Notes: generated by a model from the letters alone, not told the origin. A stretch of DNA of 64,000 bases from Platycnemis pennipes (GCA_933228895.1 OW121852.1:61484872-61548871); one strand, 5' to 3'. Counted from the first letter of the stretch, positions 13,801-28,800 are shown. Program-made: numbers and translations.

Positions 13801-16800
13801 TCGCAGCAGGAGTCCGCGGTAAATTGATTGAATTAGCAGTGTTTTTTAAAAAAGCCCTTTACGTATATTCCAAAAATTTAAACTTATTAAATGGATTCCA
13901 CGTGTTTTGCTGAGCGCTTCAAAATTTTAAATGAAATTCTAGCGTTAATATTAACGAATTTGAACCGATAGGTTTCTTCTGACATTAGCATAAGCAAATC
14001 AGTGGAGGAAAAAAATTCATAAAATAATCTGATTGGAGAACTCGCGGACGCAGCAGCCTTAGACCCGGAAGAAGAGGAATCAAATTCGTGGATTTTTGGA
14101 GAAATACCATCAGAAAACAAATCCATACCTTTCGGAGAAAGCTTTCTTCTTTTGGTAACAATCTTTTCCTCGTATCTGATGCATCGCCCGAAGATGAAAC
14201 TCAGGGATCCAGTGCGCCTGTTGCTTCAGCAGTCGAAGTCTCTGGATCATAATCCGAAGTCTCCTCATCTGAGTCCGAATAGACGTCTTCATCCTCACTA
14301 CACTTTTAGTTAATAACTCCAATATTGAGTCCTCGAGCATAGAATGTTCCTTTGACATGACTACACTCGAACAAAAGTTTTGCAGCACCACCACAAAGAG
14401 AGAATTTATCTGAACTAAGAAATGGCTGGAACTCGGGCAAACAGAGAGAGCACTGCTTGCTTTAGAGCCAAGACTGAAGTGAGAAGCAAGGGAGAACAAA
14501 TATTCCTATGGATGGGCACATGGGTGTAGAAATGGATTCCTAATGACAAATTCCACGAAAAGGATGGGGAATCCAGCAATTCAGTGAAAAGGCATTGAGA
14601 AGAGAAGCACAGCATGAAAACACAAGAGATACCACCACAGGTGTGTAGATGATAATTCTTCAGGGTCGGTTTTCGAAGAAAGTGAAAGGGGACCTAGAAA
14701 TTCAGGGAAAATGCTATTAACCCTTAAGACCATGCATACACAAAGAGCAGCACCAAACGAATGGGATCTATGGTTTTTCCAAAGTCTGCTACCTGAAACA
14801 GCGTGGGAAACTAGCCATCCGGCTCAAGTGCTTTACTGAAGAAATGCCCCGGAGAATACGTATGCATTTACCTACGCATAAGGCTATTAAAGTATAAAAG
14901 TACCAATAATTCAAAGGAAACACCTACGTATAAGGAGAAGCAACGGTTTATTATAGATCCAGTTCTTAGGAAAACCAGAAAATCTACTGTTTGATGAGGA
15001 AAAATACGGAAATATAAAAATATGTGATAGTTGAATAGGTGTGACCCCCTGCCACACACCCTCGCGGTGGCTTGCAGGGTATCGTGCAGATCGTGTAGAT
15101 GTATGAATTCAAATATGAGAAAAAATAAAAATTCAAGTAAGACGGAACGAATCATGATTACCCCAAGCTTATCATTAAACAAAACTTTATCCAAAAGTGT
15201 ATTTTTTGCCGTGAACATATGTAGTACCTACAAGTTTTGTAGAATTCTGCACTATATCTCCGTTAATATTAACGCTAGAATATCGTTCAAAATTTTCATA
15301 AACTCAGCAAAAGACGCATATTTCAGTTTAAAGCTTAAATTAAAGGAATGTATAACAAAAAAATGGTTTAGAAAAACCAGTGCATAGACTACTAATTAAC
15401 CGCGAAGTCATGCAGCGAGGGGGGTTATAAATGAGGCAGAGGGTCGAGCCCAGTTGCCCGGGAAAGGGTCTTAGCTCACGCTAAGCCGGGTCTCGAGGGG
15501 TCGCAGTATACCTGAGGTTATTGCTTCCGCGGCGGTCACTATTCCTCCTCCTCATCGGCTATGACCGACTTTCGGTCTTTTGGGTACTAAAATCCACGTC
15601 GGTGATGACCGACGTTCGGTCTTTAGGGTACAAAAATCTGCGTCGGCCATGACCGACGTTCGGCGCGAAAGGGTTAATTTATTGACACTGGCCGGTTATG
15701 TCTATCATTATTATCATTAAGCCTGATGATGGATTAACAGCCACATCCGGTCATGTATCAATAAATATAATAAAGGTGGCTGTTATTCATACAAGAGTAC
15801 AAGTCAGACACAAACTATTGTAAATGTGAAAGAACCTTACAGTCTTAAGATATTATTGTCAAGAATAAAAGTACATTGACTGCATTCAAAGCACATACTG
15901 GTCACTTTCTGTGATAATGTTAATCCTAAGGCAAGATCTCTGTGTCTCTTTGTGTTGACATTATTAAAATTAGGCCAAGGAGAAAGTTCTCTTGGTTTGC
16001 AAATGAACTGTAGACCTTTGGATCACAAAGTTGTTGAGAAATCTATTCTACTCAGGTTTGCTGTTGGTAATATTTTAAGAGATCTATAGGAACGATTTGT
16101 CAAGCAATTATGTTCAATGAAGGATAGTATTCATGTGGTTGTGGTGGTCTTCAAAGAAGCTACCATCTGCAAGGAATCCTGAGAAAATTCCTTCAAGAAT
16201 CCTTGTAGTATGGTGGTTTGGCCATTGGCTTAGCAAGCCAAATGTTTGTGGTATATTTGTCAAGGGAACCTTTCTACCCAGGAAATTTTAATTTTTCCAT
16301 ATGAAATCTCTAATAGTTCTTTAAAACTGGTAAATGGTATTGCTATATTCATAGTATGGTTTCTACGCAGAGGGATTTTGAAGGAGGTTTCAACAACAAA
16401 CAAAAAAAGCAATGGATTCCAATGGGGTGTACAGGTTGTGCCCAACACAAAGGCACTTTAGAATTGGATCTGAGGTTTCCGTTGCATTTCTCAACACTGG
16501 TAACGGCTCTTGGGCATTCCTCCGTGTAGTGTTGTGTCAAGGCGATGACAGTTTCTCCAGCCATCCTGCTGGCGTCTTCAGGTCAGAACAGCAATGCAGA
16601 GAATAACAGCCATAAGAGGCCACTTATTTCTCCTGGTATATTTATGCAGAAGATTGTTGTGAATAGTGGGATGGAAAAATCTGTGTAGATGATTGGATTA
16701 TCCACGATTATTCGAATTGGATTATCCATGATGATTCGGATTTGGGAACTTTGATTCATCCTAATTTAACAAATATTCACAGGATATTGTCAACCCCCTT

Positions 16801-19800
16801 CCATATGCCCTTGCAGCAGCTCACAGGATATCATGTAAATGAATATTATCCAAGCTGTTTGCAAACTCAAAACTTTTAGAGTGTGATTTTCATTGCATCA
16901 TTTTGCCAAGTAACTTTTTAAATGGGACTCTGCCTTCCCAAATATTATGAAATATCTATCCTCATCAGGCACATAACCAGAAATTTGCTTTGAGGGGGTC
17001 TATGTCTAGGGTAGGGTAACTTGAAACAAATCAGCCTTGCCTGTTTGGTGCCGAAATGTTACAAATCTCTTCCCTAAATTTTCAGTGCTTTCTATTTACT
17101 TTCACAGTGCCCATTCCTATCTCTTCTCACTGGTAAAATTCACTGCTTAGCTTGTTATGAAGCAGTTAATTTGACCAGCCCCAGAACAGAAGTTAAACAC
17201 ATGCGTACATATCATGTTGAAAAGAACAATTGTTAACCACACATGTGCATCAAACTAGTCATCACGTTTCAAGACACTTAACACTTGAATTATACGCAGT
17301 GTAATCTGGATTATCATGCCCAGTTAAAATCAGAACAACAAAGTTACTGGGGAAAATTTCCCTCCCCCCCGGCTACGTGCCTGATCCTCATTACTCTTGT
17401 AATGTCGAGATTGGGTCAAAATGTCCCATATGGCAGAGATTTTGAGATTTTAGCACATATTAAGCATTACATACATGCATGAAATATCATGTATTCTTCA
17501 GGTATGTCCAAAATTCTTTTGAAAAATATGATGATATGATTTATTTCATTAAAATATAAAGCAAGCCTGGGTCAATTTGACCCTACCTTGGCATTTTGTG
17601 TAACTATGTACCTCATTTCCATAGGGCACCATGCTCATTTCAGTAGGGTATATTTCTGAGGAAAAATTTAATAAACAAGCAGACATGGTTTTGTGTGATC
17701 ATACACATGTTCTGATCAATGTTGTTCAATACTTGCTTGCACCTCCTTTGATATCATGGAAGTTAGCCAAAATATATGTACCCTAGTGTTGATGTTAGGT
17801 TAGAGGTGCACAATAATAGCCATTACAACCAACATTCTTCATGTTAATCGTAGAGGCCAAGCCTTCGTATATAGGACCTGGGGGACATTTTTTGAGCCAT
17901 GGTTTCTGAAGAAAAGGTGCCATTTATAGGCCATCAAGTATGGTAAATACTTTCAAAATATATGTGTAGCTTCTGTTGTGAAGGGTTGACAATGACCCAA
18001 TCATGGCATTTTGGCAGCTGCATATGGTTGTTCTGAGAGTGAATGAATATGTTTATTTTCTGGGAAACCACAATCAGCAAATGTAAAGGAAGTAGTCCCC
18101 CTACCCTGATATGTAAACTTCACATAATATTGAAATTTGTAGAGGGGCCTCTAACCAGAAGGAAACCCCCATTGGGAAAAATATTTGTGCCATGGGCAAA
18201 ATTAGGACCACTTTTCAGCATATTGGAATGTACATTTATAATTGGATGTTGTCGGGAAGTAGAGAATGATATTCTAAGCTATAGTGAAAGTGGGAAGGTG
18301 CATAAAAGGTTGAGACATACTGATATAATGACTGGTAAGGTGTACTTTCACCAACCAGACTGGCCTTTAGGTCAAATATTTTTTTATGGCTATAATATAG
18401 TGTTGTTAGCTTTTTTCAGTGTTTTACCGAACAGCCTTCTTATTACATAATTTCATTTTTGACTCACCTCATGTTTCTAGGTTCGGCAAACAAGATTCGA
18501 GCCCTTAACTAGTGAAGGTGATACTGATGGGAGGAAGAAGGGGTTGGGACGGCATGATTTGACTGCCGCTGACAGGGAAGCAATTTTATCAGAAGCACCC
18601 AGAACAGTGGACTCCACCACTGTGCCTCAGATAGAAATCAAGGTATGAATTTTGTGATGTAAACATTGATAAATATTCTTTTAATGCTTAAAAACGTAAT
18701 AGTTTACTTTTATTTTCTGATATTCCTGTCATGATCTTTATAGCTCTTATAATTATGCACAGAAACCCCTTAAATGTTTAATCTGCAGTAAAATTTAGTC
18801 ATCCTACCTTTTAAAGTTTATATCTGTGTTAAATACACTGTCAGCATAGATGTCTTAAAAATGTTATATTATGGCCTGTTCTATTCCGTAATTTCATATG
18901 GAATTGTAATATGGGGATCATCATCCTCATTAAACCAGGTATTTTTAATTAAAAAAAAAAGAATCATGAGTAAACAGCACTATCGTGCACACTGCCGACC
19001 TCTTTTTAAATACCTAGGAGCATTAACTGTACCCTGTATATACATTTACCATGCAGCTGTATATGTAATGAAAAACAAGAATGACTTAATACTGAACGAT
19101 AGTTATCATTGTTATAATACCAGAAGATGTAATCACATACTTACACGTGATGTCAACAAACTTGTCTATGGTGGCCAAAGGGCCAATATCAATGTGCATT
19201 AAATTGTTCAATAACCTACCTAATTGTTTAAAAAATGAACAAATATTTCCACTATTCAAGAAAATGTTATTTGATTATCTGGTCGATAAATGCTATTATA
19301 GTGTAAATGAATATTTATCTAAGTGTATACCTACAATTTGATGTATCTTTACTTTGTCTTACTTGTTAATATAATTGCCTTTACTTTTGATGTGTCCTAT
19401 ACACCTGCCCTATGTATTTGTAATACTATGCATTGTGTCTGCTGGACAAATAAACATATTTTAATAATTAAATTTAATTAAAATATTAATAATATTGTTA
19501 TTATTATGCATCTGAATCATATAAAATTTAGATGATCAGTGGTGAAAATTGATTGTAATGCAGAATTTCAGTTTAAAGCAAAACATTTTATGTAATTATA
19601 TTTAATAAAATACCTTCCAATACCCATCTTTAGAAGAAATAAATACCTCTCTGTTGTTGTTCACTTTCAATCTTCAGTTATGTTTACAGATAATATTCTT
19701 CATAGGTAAAAGTATTGTTTATGTGTAAAAAGATTTTAAAAGTAGGCAAAAAGGCGACATTGATGGAGTGTATTTATTAGTATTAATATATTTGCACCAA

Positions 19801-22800
19801 TTGCATGAAACATGAGTTTTTTGGCCAATGCATAACTCTGAATGATAAAAATATAATTTTGTGTCTGTCAATGCAATTAAATAATAATTTGTGTTAATCA
19901 TAAACCTCAAGGTTTCTATATCAATACACATCAGTATCCTGATGTGTATTGATGAAACTAGCTTTGTAGCATGTACCATAAATCAATCAAATGATATCAG
20001 ATGTATTTCATTCCAATCTGTCAGGTTTGAGAAAAAGCATGTTAAAGGTCAGACAAGGGACTCTTCACTTGCATACTGAAGGTGCACTCCAATGATTTTT
20101 AATTTATCATTATTAAAAAAGATGGATTTTGTACACAGTATTCTGTATTCCAACAAGAAAGAGCTTAATTCCAATTTCCATCTGAACTCATTATTTCAAA
20201 AGTTTAGTCAATGATGAAGAGTAATATTTTATCTCTTATTTAATCGAGAGCTCTACACCATACACTTCGGAAACAGCTATGAAAAGTACCGTGTTCTGAG
20301 CCTAAAACTGCACTGTTTTAACTCATAAGGCATTTTAAAATTAGTGTGGATTTTGAGGGCAAAGTGTAAAAATATGTTTTCATGTGAAAAACATGAAACA
20401 TGAAAAGAAACATAGTGCATCATGTGGGCCAGTATCCCAAGGGGTGAGAAATACAGTAATTGCAATTTTTTTTTTTCAGGTAGAAACAATATCAGATCAT
20501 GATTCATCTGAGGAAAGTGCTGAACCATGCCCAAACCATGTTCCAGATTCTACCATTCCCAAAGGCACAACCCAATTTAAACCCTTTGCTGCAAATCCAG
20601 ATAAGCAGCGCCGCTATGAGCAGTATCTCAGTCTCCTTAGGTCTAATCAAAAAGGTATGTTTATTACATTTTGTGTAGCATCGTCATGCCTATTTTTAGT
20701 TCTAAGTAACATTTACCTTATTTATCACCCCTCTGCCACACACCCTTACGGTGGCAGGGATCGGATTGGTGTGTTGGCTGGAGTTCTCTGGTCTCCCATC
20801 CCAAGGACCCGTGTTCGATACTCGGCAGTGGGGGATTTTTCAGTGGCAAACCGGTCCCCACTTGAGTGCCTAGTGGAGGGCATTTCAGGTTCAGTACTCC
20901 ATATGTCGGATGGGACGTTGAGGCATGGTCCTCTTGGCGCCTTTCATTAAGAGTAGGGCACCAACGCCGGGTGTCTCTCCACCCTTCCTCCGTTCCCTGA
21001 AAACTCCTGCCATTACCCAATCACCCGCCTATCCTAAATGGCACAAATGGCCTTAGCTGTTGGTCACCTCCACTGCAGGGTATCGCATGAGATGTAGATG
21101 TATTAAGACTTCCTCGGCTGTTTTTGTACAAAAATAAGTACTGGTTATTATTAGGGATGGTCGGATCGGATCCATAGATCCACAGCTCTTTCATTTTACT
21201 CAGTTCCGGATTCGGATGCAAAGACAAAGAGTAAAATCAGATCCGGATCGTAGATTTTAAATTTTCACAGGCTAGCAATTGAAGCATCAAGTGAATGGAA
21301 TGTAGGTGCGGTAGATATTGATAAGGAGAGGTTGTGTAACTTAGGTCACAAAATTAGATGAAAAACTTACCGTGCAACTAGAAGCAAAATAAAAAAATAT
21401 GACTTTTTTCCCCATTTCCCTAGAATCGTGCGAAAAAAAATGACATAGAATGCCACAAGGGTAGCCTACAATCCCCTGGATCGGTGGTCAACGAGAGCTT
21501 GTGTAGTGCATGAAGTTCGATCTCTATTGTAGTTTAATTTTTTGTTTCAGTTATTGCATTGAAAACTTTATCATCTTCAATTTCAAAACCTTACATCTGA
21601 ATACTCACTGTTTAATACTTTTATTGTTTAAATTAGATTTACGAATGTATCACTCAAAATTAGGCATGGTCGGGTTGGATCCAGAGATCCCATGGGTCTT
21701 TCATTTCATTTGCTGTTGAAATCAGATCTGAAGACATCATAAATTTGGATCCGATTCGGATATTTAAATTTCACGGCATAGTGATCGATGGGGCCCACAA
21801 ATTGAATGTAGATATGGTAGATACTGACAAGGAGAGCATTTGTGTTTCGGGTAATGAAATGAGATGAAAAATTTTTTCCGTGCCACTAGAACAAAATAAA
21901 GAAATATATATATGTCTTGGCTTTTTTCTCCTTGGGCTGGGATGTGCGAGAAAATATAAAACAATGTCACGTGGGTAGCCTTCATTCGCTAGAAGCACAT
22001 GAACCGATGATAGTGTAGCTGTTAAAAATGAGAGCTATATTACTGCCGGTCAAGAGTTTGATCCTTAACACTGCCTAGGAGTACAGTTCATGCTGTATTC
22101 CTAGGGTACGGCAAGCAGGCAGTTAAAAACAGTAGATTATCAGAAATTTCATGTCATTTTATAAGTCAGAAAATTATACAGGAAAATGATAAAATTTGGC
22201 ATAAGTGAAAGTGATTGGAAAGATATTTTATTACAGAATTAAAATCATGGGAACATTACATTAACTTTACAATGTATTTTTGAATGATGCATCTGTAAAT
22301 CTAGTTTAAAGTACAAAAAAGTCAGTATCCACATACAAGGGTAGAAAATTAAGGACGATAAAATTTTTGATTAATGGCTGATAGAAAAATTTTAACCAGC
22401 GATAAGAATCGAACTTCATTATCTGGAGTACATTACCCCACTCTGCTATTGTCAGTTTACCCGAGTTCTCCCCACGTGTCATTCTACCTTTTTTCTTGTG
22501 AATAATGAAGAAAAAAGTCAAGACATATTTATTTATTTTGCTTCTAGTAGCATGAATAAAAGGCTCATCTCATTTCATGATTCGAGTTACACAACCTCTC
22601 CTTATTCTCACTCACAAATTTCATTTTAAAGGTTATTATTAACAAAAGATTGCAAAATTACTAGTTTAGCAGCTTGAAATATTCTACATCACTTTTAACT
22701 TCTTTAAAATTGAATCCCCAGATATTCCATAAATGGAATCTCCTGACTGCATTAAAAAGTTTTTGTAATTGAAAGCATTCAAGGATTTGATTTACAACAG

Positions 22801-25800
22801 CAACCAAAGTTAATGTAAACCCACTGTGCACTGAATTGATGTTAAGTTTTTGATTTTTATTTAATATTCTACATTATATTATTATTGGCATGTGATACAC
22901 TCGGAAGTCTTTTTTCTATAATTACATTAAAACCTTTCTGGATAGAGGGTGATACAATATGGTATCTCTAGGATTTTATATTTTGGAAAATAAATCAAAT
23001 ATATATTAATGAAAATGAACTTATAATGTTTCTTTTAACTGCTCTCTAAAGAATTGTTCTACAAGTTTAAAAATGTATTAGTAAAAGTATGTGATAAGGA
23101 AAGTAAACTTTATATTAGAAGTAATAACGTTTAGGTATTGCATCCGTAAATCGGGATCCTGGAAAATATTATCCACACAGATGATAGAAAGTAGATTTTT
23201 TCTACAATAAATTTACTTGTTTTTTGGAAATACTATTGTTGGTGTTTTTCTGGATATCTTAAAAATCTAGGATTAGAAAAGGAATGAAATTCAGAATCCA
23301 TTATCTGAAACTAGGGATCCGAAACCAAGACAAAGATCCGAAACCAAGGCAAGGATCTGGTTCCGGATCCGAAAAAAAACCTGGATCCGTCCATCACTAG
23401 TTATAATATGAATTTTTACATTGACTTGTACTTTGAAGTGCAAATATCATAACATGAACCTGTGTATATATGGGTAGTGTTCCTTAAAATCTATTATTCA
23501 CTTTGCTAAAAACTGGCTCAAATTGGATTCCCGGTTATCATTATGTGTGGGTATATGGTGAGTGAGGTGAAAGAGTTCTGCTGCCTAGGGAGCTGAGTAA
23601 CCAACAATGGACGAAGCAAGAAAGAAATAGTCAGTGGAATAGCTCAGGCAAAGAGGGCATTCTACCAAAAGAAGAATCTACTTACATCTGGAAATACAAG
23701 CATAGAAGTAAGGAAACAATTCATCCATACGTACATCTGGAGCATGTTTCTTTAGGCAGTGAGGCGTGGATGATGACAGCAACAGAGAAGAAAAGGGTGG
23801 AAGCATTCAAAATGTGGTGCTAAAGAAGAATGATGAAGATTAAATGGATCGACTGAGTGACAAATGAAGTCTTAAGAAGGGTGGGAGAAAAGAGAAGCCT
23901 GCTGAAAACTCTAAGAAGAAGACGGGATAACTTAATTGGCCATATCTTAAGACACGATGGCCTAATGAAGACAATCATTGCAGGACAAGTGGATGGGAAG
24001 AATGGCAAAGGAAGGCCTTGAGTGAGATATATGGAACAAGTGATGAAGGATGTGAAAGAGAAGAAATATGTGAATATGAAGAGATTAGCCGATAGAAGAA
24101 CTCAGTGGAGTGGAGTCAAAACAATCTGAGGATTGATGACTAATGATGATAATTATGGTGAGGAAGAATGTCTGAAATGTCACTGTTTTCAATGCCTCAG
24201 TCATGTAATTGTTCTGTTAGAGATCCATTTATCTCTTTTCATGAGGCTGAAAATACAATATGGCTCTTACCTTGCAGAGTAGTATCCTTCATCAAAGAAA
24301 CCAGAATTCATTAATTGCCATTCGTGCCCCACCATAAAGGAGTTACCCCGCCGGCCCCGGTGGCGGCGGGGTAACTCCCTCGCCTGTCGATCCCAGGGTC
24401 GCGGGTTCAAATCCCGCCCGGTGAGGATTTTCTCTTTCCGGGGCATGGATGTTTGTGCCGTCCAACATGTTAATTGGAAGAGAGGACTTTGAGTCCTGAA
24501 ATTCGCATTTTAAAATAAGACATAAATAAATAAAAAATAAAATAAAATAAATGTATTCAGTTTACTCAAAAAAAATTGGATTGAGTAGTCCCAGTTTACT
24601 AGAGAATTAAATGTTGATTTTAAGTTCATTTGAAAGATCGCAGATATTGCGAGATGGCCTTGTTGCTAATGTAACAGGTACAGTGCAACCTCTTTAAAAC
24701 GAGACCTCACGGTGCCCAAGAAAACCCTCGCTATAGTGATGTATCGTCTTACCGAGGTTCGTGTAAATAATCACCATGAAACCTATTGTCAACAATTTTT
24801 TAGAAATTGGGTTGGTGTGGTGGCAGAAGAATTTCCATCCGGAGAGTCTGAGCACAAATCCTGAAAGAAGGGGAAAGTTTTTGCAGTAATTCATATCCCT
24901 TCTTAATTTACCAACTAACCATTAGATCAAAAAGCACTGTACCTGCACCAAAAAATGCAAAAAGCCTCGAATTTCCGACCATTTTCCCAAATGCACAACT
25001 GACAAAGCTACTCTTTTCTAATGTTCGTTCCATTTTCTAATGTTCATAGATAATTTTGATTAGTTTCACCAAAAATTTAAACCATAACTGATAAATCAAA
25101 ATTGTATCACCTTTATTACTAGCCTTTATGCTTTCCCTTGGTTGGTCTTAATTTTTATGATCAGTATATTCACGTTCTTTGCGACGTTTTGCAGAAGCCA
25201 TTTGGAATAAGGGTCATTCCACGTCAAATCATCCAGAAAATTTTCAAAATGTCACCCACCGACTTGGATTTTTATGAAATTTTTGTCACTAGCTACTATC
25301 TCCAACGTGATAACCCATGTAAAGTATTTCCGCTCTCACCCTCATAGTTTGCAAGATATGAGGGGTCAAAGTTTGGGAAGTTTGCTCAGAAGTGGCGGTA
25401 GTGGGATTCAATTTTCAGAGTACAGGGCACAAGTTAAAAATTCATAGCTCAGTAACCAATTAACATATCACCATGAAATTTAGGGTCTAATAAATGTTAA
25501 TTCCACATTTTAATGAACTTAACACTTGTATAAAAAGGTAAGTGGCTGAAAAAGTGCATCAACTCACAGCTGCTTAAACATTTCGGCTCTTTTCTCTTCG
25601 GCTGCCACGAGTCGTGAATTATTGTTTAAAAAAATTATATTAACAAAGGTCACAGTCAGTAAAAATAGATGCCAGGCCTTTCATTCACTGACCATTATTT
25701 CAAATATTTCCTCATGAAGGTATGCATTTGGATACAGTCATGCTTAGGATCTGTATAATACCTGTGTGTCCAAAATCCCCCTCACCGAGTCAGAAAAAAA

Positions 25801-28800
25801 AGTAAAACCTGAAATACTCACAGTGGCAGTCAAAACACCACCATTTTTATTTCACAGTCAATTAGAACACATATTTAGGTACGATTAAAAAAAATATTGG
25901 ATGAGTTAACTACTCTGCCTTAGGGTGATATTTGTGAAAATATGAAGTAAAGTTTTTGAGTTCAAAAACTTGGTTAATTGACAACTAATGACATAATAGT
26001 GGCTAACATAGCTATGCAAGGGTGATAGAAAATATTTCTATGGAATCTATGTACTTTGTTAGACAAGATGTAAAAATTTCATGGTGATATGTTAATTGGT
26101 TACTGAGCTATGAATTTTTAACTTGTGCCCTGTACTCTGAAAATTGAATCCCACTACCGCCACTTCTGAGCAAACTTCCCAAACTTTGACCCCTCATATC
26201 TTGCAAACTATGAGGGTGAGAGCGGAAATACTTTACATGGGTTATCACGTTGGAGATAGTAGCTAGTGACAAAAATTTCATAAAAATCCAAGTCGGTGGG
26301 TGACATGGCCTGGATGAACTGACGTGGAATGACCCATAATGAAACGCCATGGTTTCAGCAGACGAGAAGAGACCGTGGAAGTGGTGGAAGGGATCCTGCC
26401 TTGAGAACGTTTTCTTTCACCTGAATGTAATGTCCTCATTGAAAAACAATCTGCTTTACCATGCATAACAATGTTATTGAAATACCGGTTGTATCACAAT
26501 AAGTTCTGTTTAAAGATTTCGTTAGGCCCTCAACGTACTTAACAGTAATTTTGTCGGGTGTATATGCGCAACAGTAGTATCATAAGAAGGACTGAAAAAA
26601 TGGGTCTAATGAAGAGCCCTCCTATGCCAACAAATATTTTAAGTATTAATTCATATAATTGCTCAATAATGGCAGCAACACATATTGAAACATTGAATAT
26701 TGAAATATTGAACACATATTGAAAGTCTGTTAATAAAATAAGAGCACTACTCCTTTGGCACCGCGTTCATCACATTACATCAAGCAGTTATAAGTATAGG
26801 TAACAAACAATAATTTGCTAACTTCAATAATCTCGTAAATTATAAAATTAACTCATGAAAATGTTCTACATTGATAAATATAGAGTGAAAGAAAATATGA
26901 AAACAAATTTAGTAGAGGCAATTGAGTAGCTTGCCGTTTTTGGGCCATGGTGTCTATCTTGGAAATTCTCTCAACTTACAGACGTGCAAGTATGCTCTCG
27001 ACTGCCCGGGAAACAAAAGAAGATCAAATACGTATTTGTAACTGCTAATGCTACAGTATTTCCACCAATATTAACAATAAATTAATCAGATGGTGATTTA
27101 TAATGTGCAGTTGATACGTAGCACTTCATATTAACTGCATTGCTAACAGATTGCAAGCTATGGCAGATGTTGGCCACTTTTGAAATTGTTTGCCGGCGAC
27201 GGAAGCTCTTGCATTGGCAGGGGCCAACACCAAAAGGGTCTCGTTAAAAATGTATTTTTTTACATGGCAATCATAGGATCAATTAGATGAAATAATGAGA
27301 GCTTCTAATTTGGCTTGATTGAAATTGTCTGAAGACTAGAAAATCCAAATGCCAAATTAATTATGGAAAATGATATCTCCGAAACTCTCCACTTGGCTCT
27401 GGACAGGCTCTGACCTGTTTTGCCTGGCTCTCAACAAAATCTCAAATCAACAAAAACATATTTCCTTGACAACCAGAGATCGGTGTGAATGTCATTTGAT
27501 TTTCAAAGGACATTCAAGCCTCTAGCACTTAAATATCACATTTTTCTGATAACACGTAGAAATAAATTCTATAAAGAGGGGCCCAGAGTCCCAAGGGTCC
27601 CGTGTATGATGTTTCTTAACATTTGAAAAAGAAGTTAAAAAAGAGAAACGAATAATGGTCACCGCCTCGTGGTGTTTCTCAGGTAATGTTAAGAACCGTA
27701 AAAAAAGTTTTCTTCCCAGTACGAGGGACGGGCCACATAGAATATGTATAGAGGTACTTTGTGCTCTCGCTGCATTACCGTTTGGTTGTTGCACGTAAAC
27801 GTGATTTGAGTCGGCAAATTAGGGTAATATAAAAATAGCTAAACATTGATCTAACGATAAGTAGAGAATTATGTAGTTCTACCTATCATGAGCTGTTCAG
27901 CAATGTGGATTTGCCAACCGGTTGTTTAATTAAAGGGGATAACACCATAATTTATGCTTGGTACGCAATCATTGTAAAACATTTGATGGATCACTTGAAA
28001 GTTTTGAAAAATCGAAAACTAAAGCATGAGGTTTTAAAAACAACTCATTCAAGATGAAAGCTTAAAAACGTTCCAGATTGTCTTTCATATTCCCTAGATA
28101 TTTTCATGTTTTACATTACCCTTTTCATATTCCTTGACTTTCCCGGTTCTCCAGGTTTTTTGGACCTGTTGCAATCCTGCTATCTGTATAAAAATAGTAA
28201 AAATTAGGAAAATATTTTAAGCTGCTAAACGAGCAATTCGCAAGGGCTCTTCGTAAATAAAATCTAAGATAAGAAAGCAAGATTCCCTTCTGTACAAATA
28301 GAACTACATCATTATTTCTAGAGATGGGACATTCGAATCTTCGAATCCTCGAATCTTGAAAAAGATTCGAGATTCGAATTCTCGAATCTTTGTGCTATTT
28401 TCATCATTCGAATCTTTGGAATCCTAAAATATAAATAAACACCGAATTCTTTATGTAATAACTTAGAACAGATTAGTTTCGACCGATAAAAACGTTCATT
28501 ACAAATAAGGTTAAACCTCGCTTTTACGTCCCCGCAATTTACGTTTTCCCGCCATTAACGACTTTTCCTTCAAGTGCTAATAATTTTCATATGTGCGCAA
28601 GTAACATTTTCCCTTTATTTACGCTAGCAAATTTTTGAATGGTTCGCCATTTGCGTTTTACGAGACGATTTTGCCGTGATTGTCGTCCTGGTTGCATAAC
28701 TGGTGGATGGACTCAACGCTCAGTGAAAGACAAAGTAAAAACTAATGCAGTAAGTTACCACTATGAAAGATAAGTAAAATTTTCTCAGATGTACGACCAG

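Larger units (their letters stand above)
13595..15673 (-). mobile_element. piggyBac-type transposon, degenerate
   Basis: TTAA at 13591-13594 and 15674-15677 flank perfect 13-bp inverted termini, CCCTTTCGCGCCG and CGGCGCGAAAGGG. This is the TTAA duplication and CCCTTT start typical of piggyBac. The minus strand near 14290-14210 gives an acidic stretch, SDSDEETSDYDPETSTAEAT, resembling the N-terminus of piggyBac transposases; the rest is broken by stops. Inner inverted sequences around CGTTAATATTAACG lie at about 13935 and 15258. Confidence 0.8.
13142..18480 (+). other. GPATCH1: GPATCH1 intron (5.3 kb)
   Basis: Contains a piggyBac-type element (13595-15673), a hAT-type MITE (16966-17393) and a SINE fragment (about 18075-18150). 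From 15680 to 16960 and 17400 to 18070 I recognise no gene; short ORFs at 16246-16606 match nothing I know. Confidence 0.75.
18643..20479 (+). other. GPATCH1: GPATCH1 intron (1.8 kb)
   Basis: Holds a sense-oriented LINE 3' end (18850-19475) and a perfect hairpin (19920-19953). I looked here for the conserved SVxxFLSxxDKxRI-like segment of GPATCH1 and did not find it. Confidence 0.7.

Noticed and set aside
20384..20950. 188-codon plus-strand ORF as a single gene
   Set aside because: Only 20480-20654 matches GPATCH1. The rest is intron and SINE read through by chance.
24360..24425. tRNA gene
   Set aside because: It has a strong B box but no convincing acceptor stem or anticodon arm, and a SINE body with an A-rich tail follows.
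25138..26350. Two similar ORFs in opposite orientations as paralogous genes
   Set aside because: They are the two arms of one foldback element read in opposite directions.
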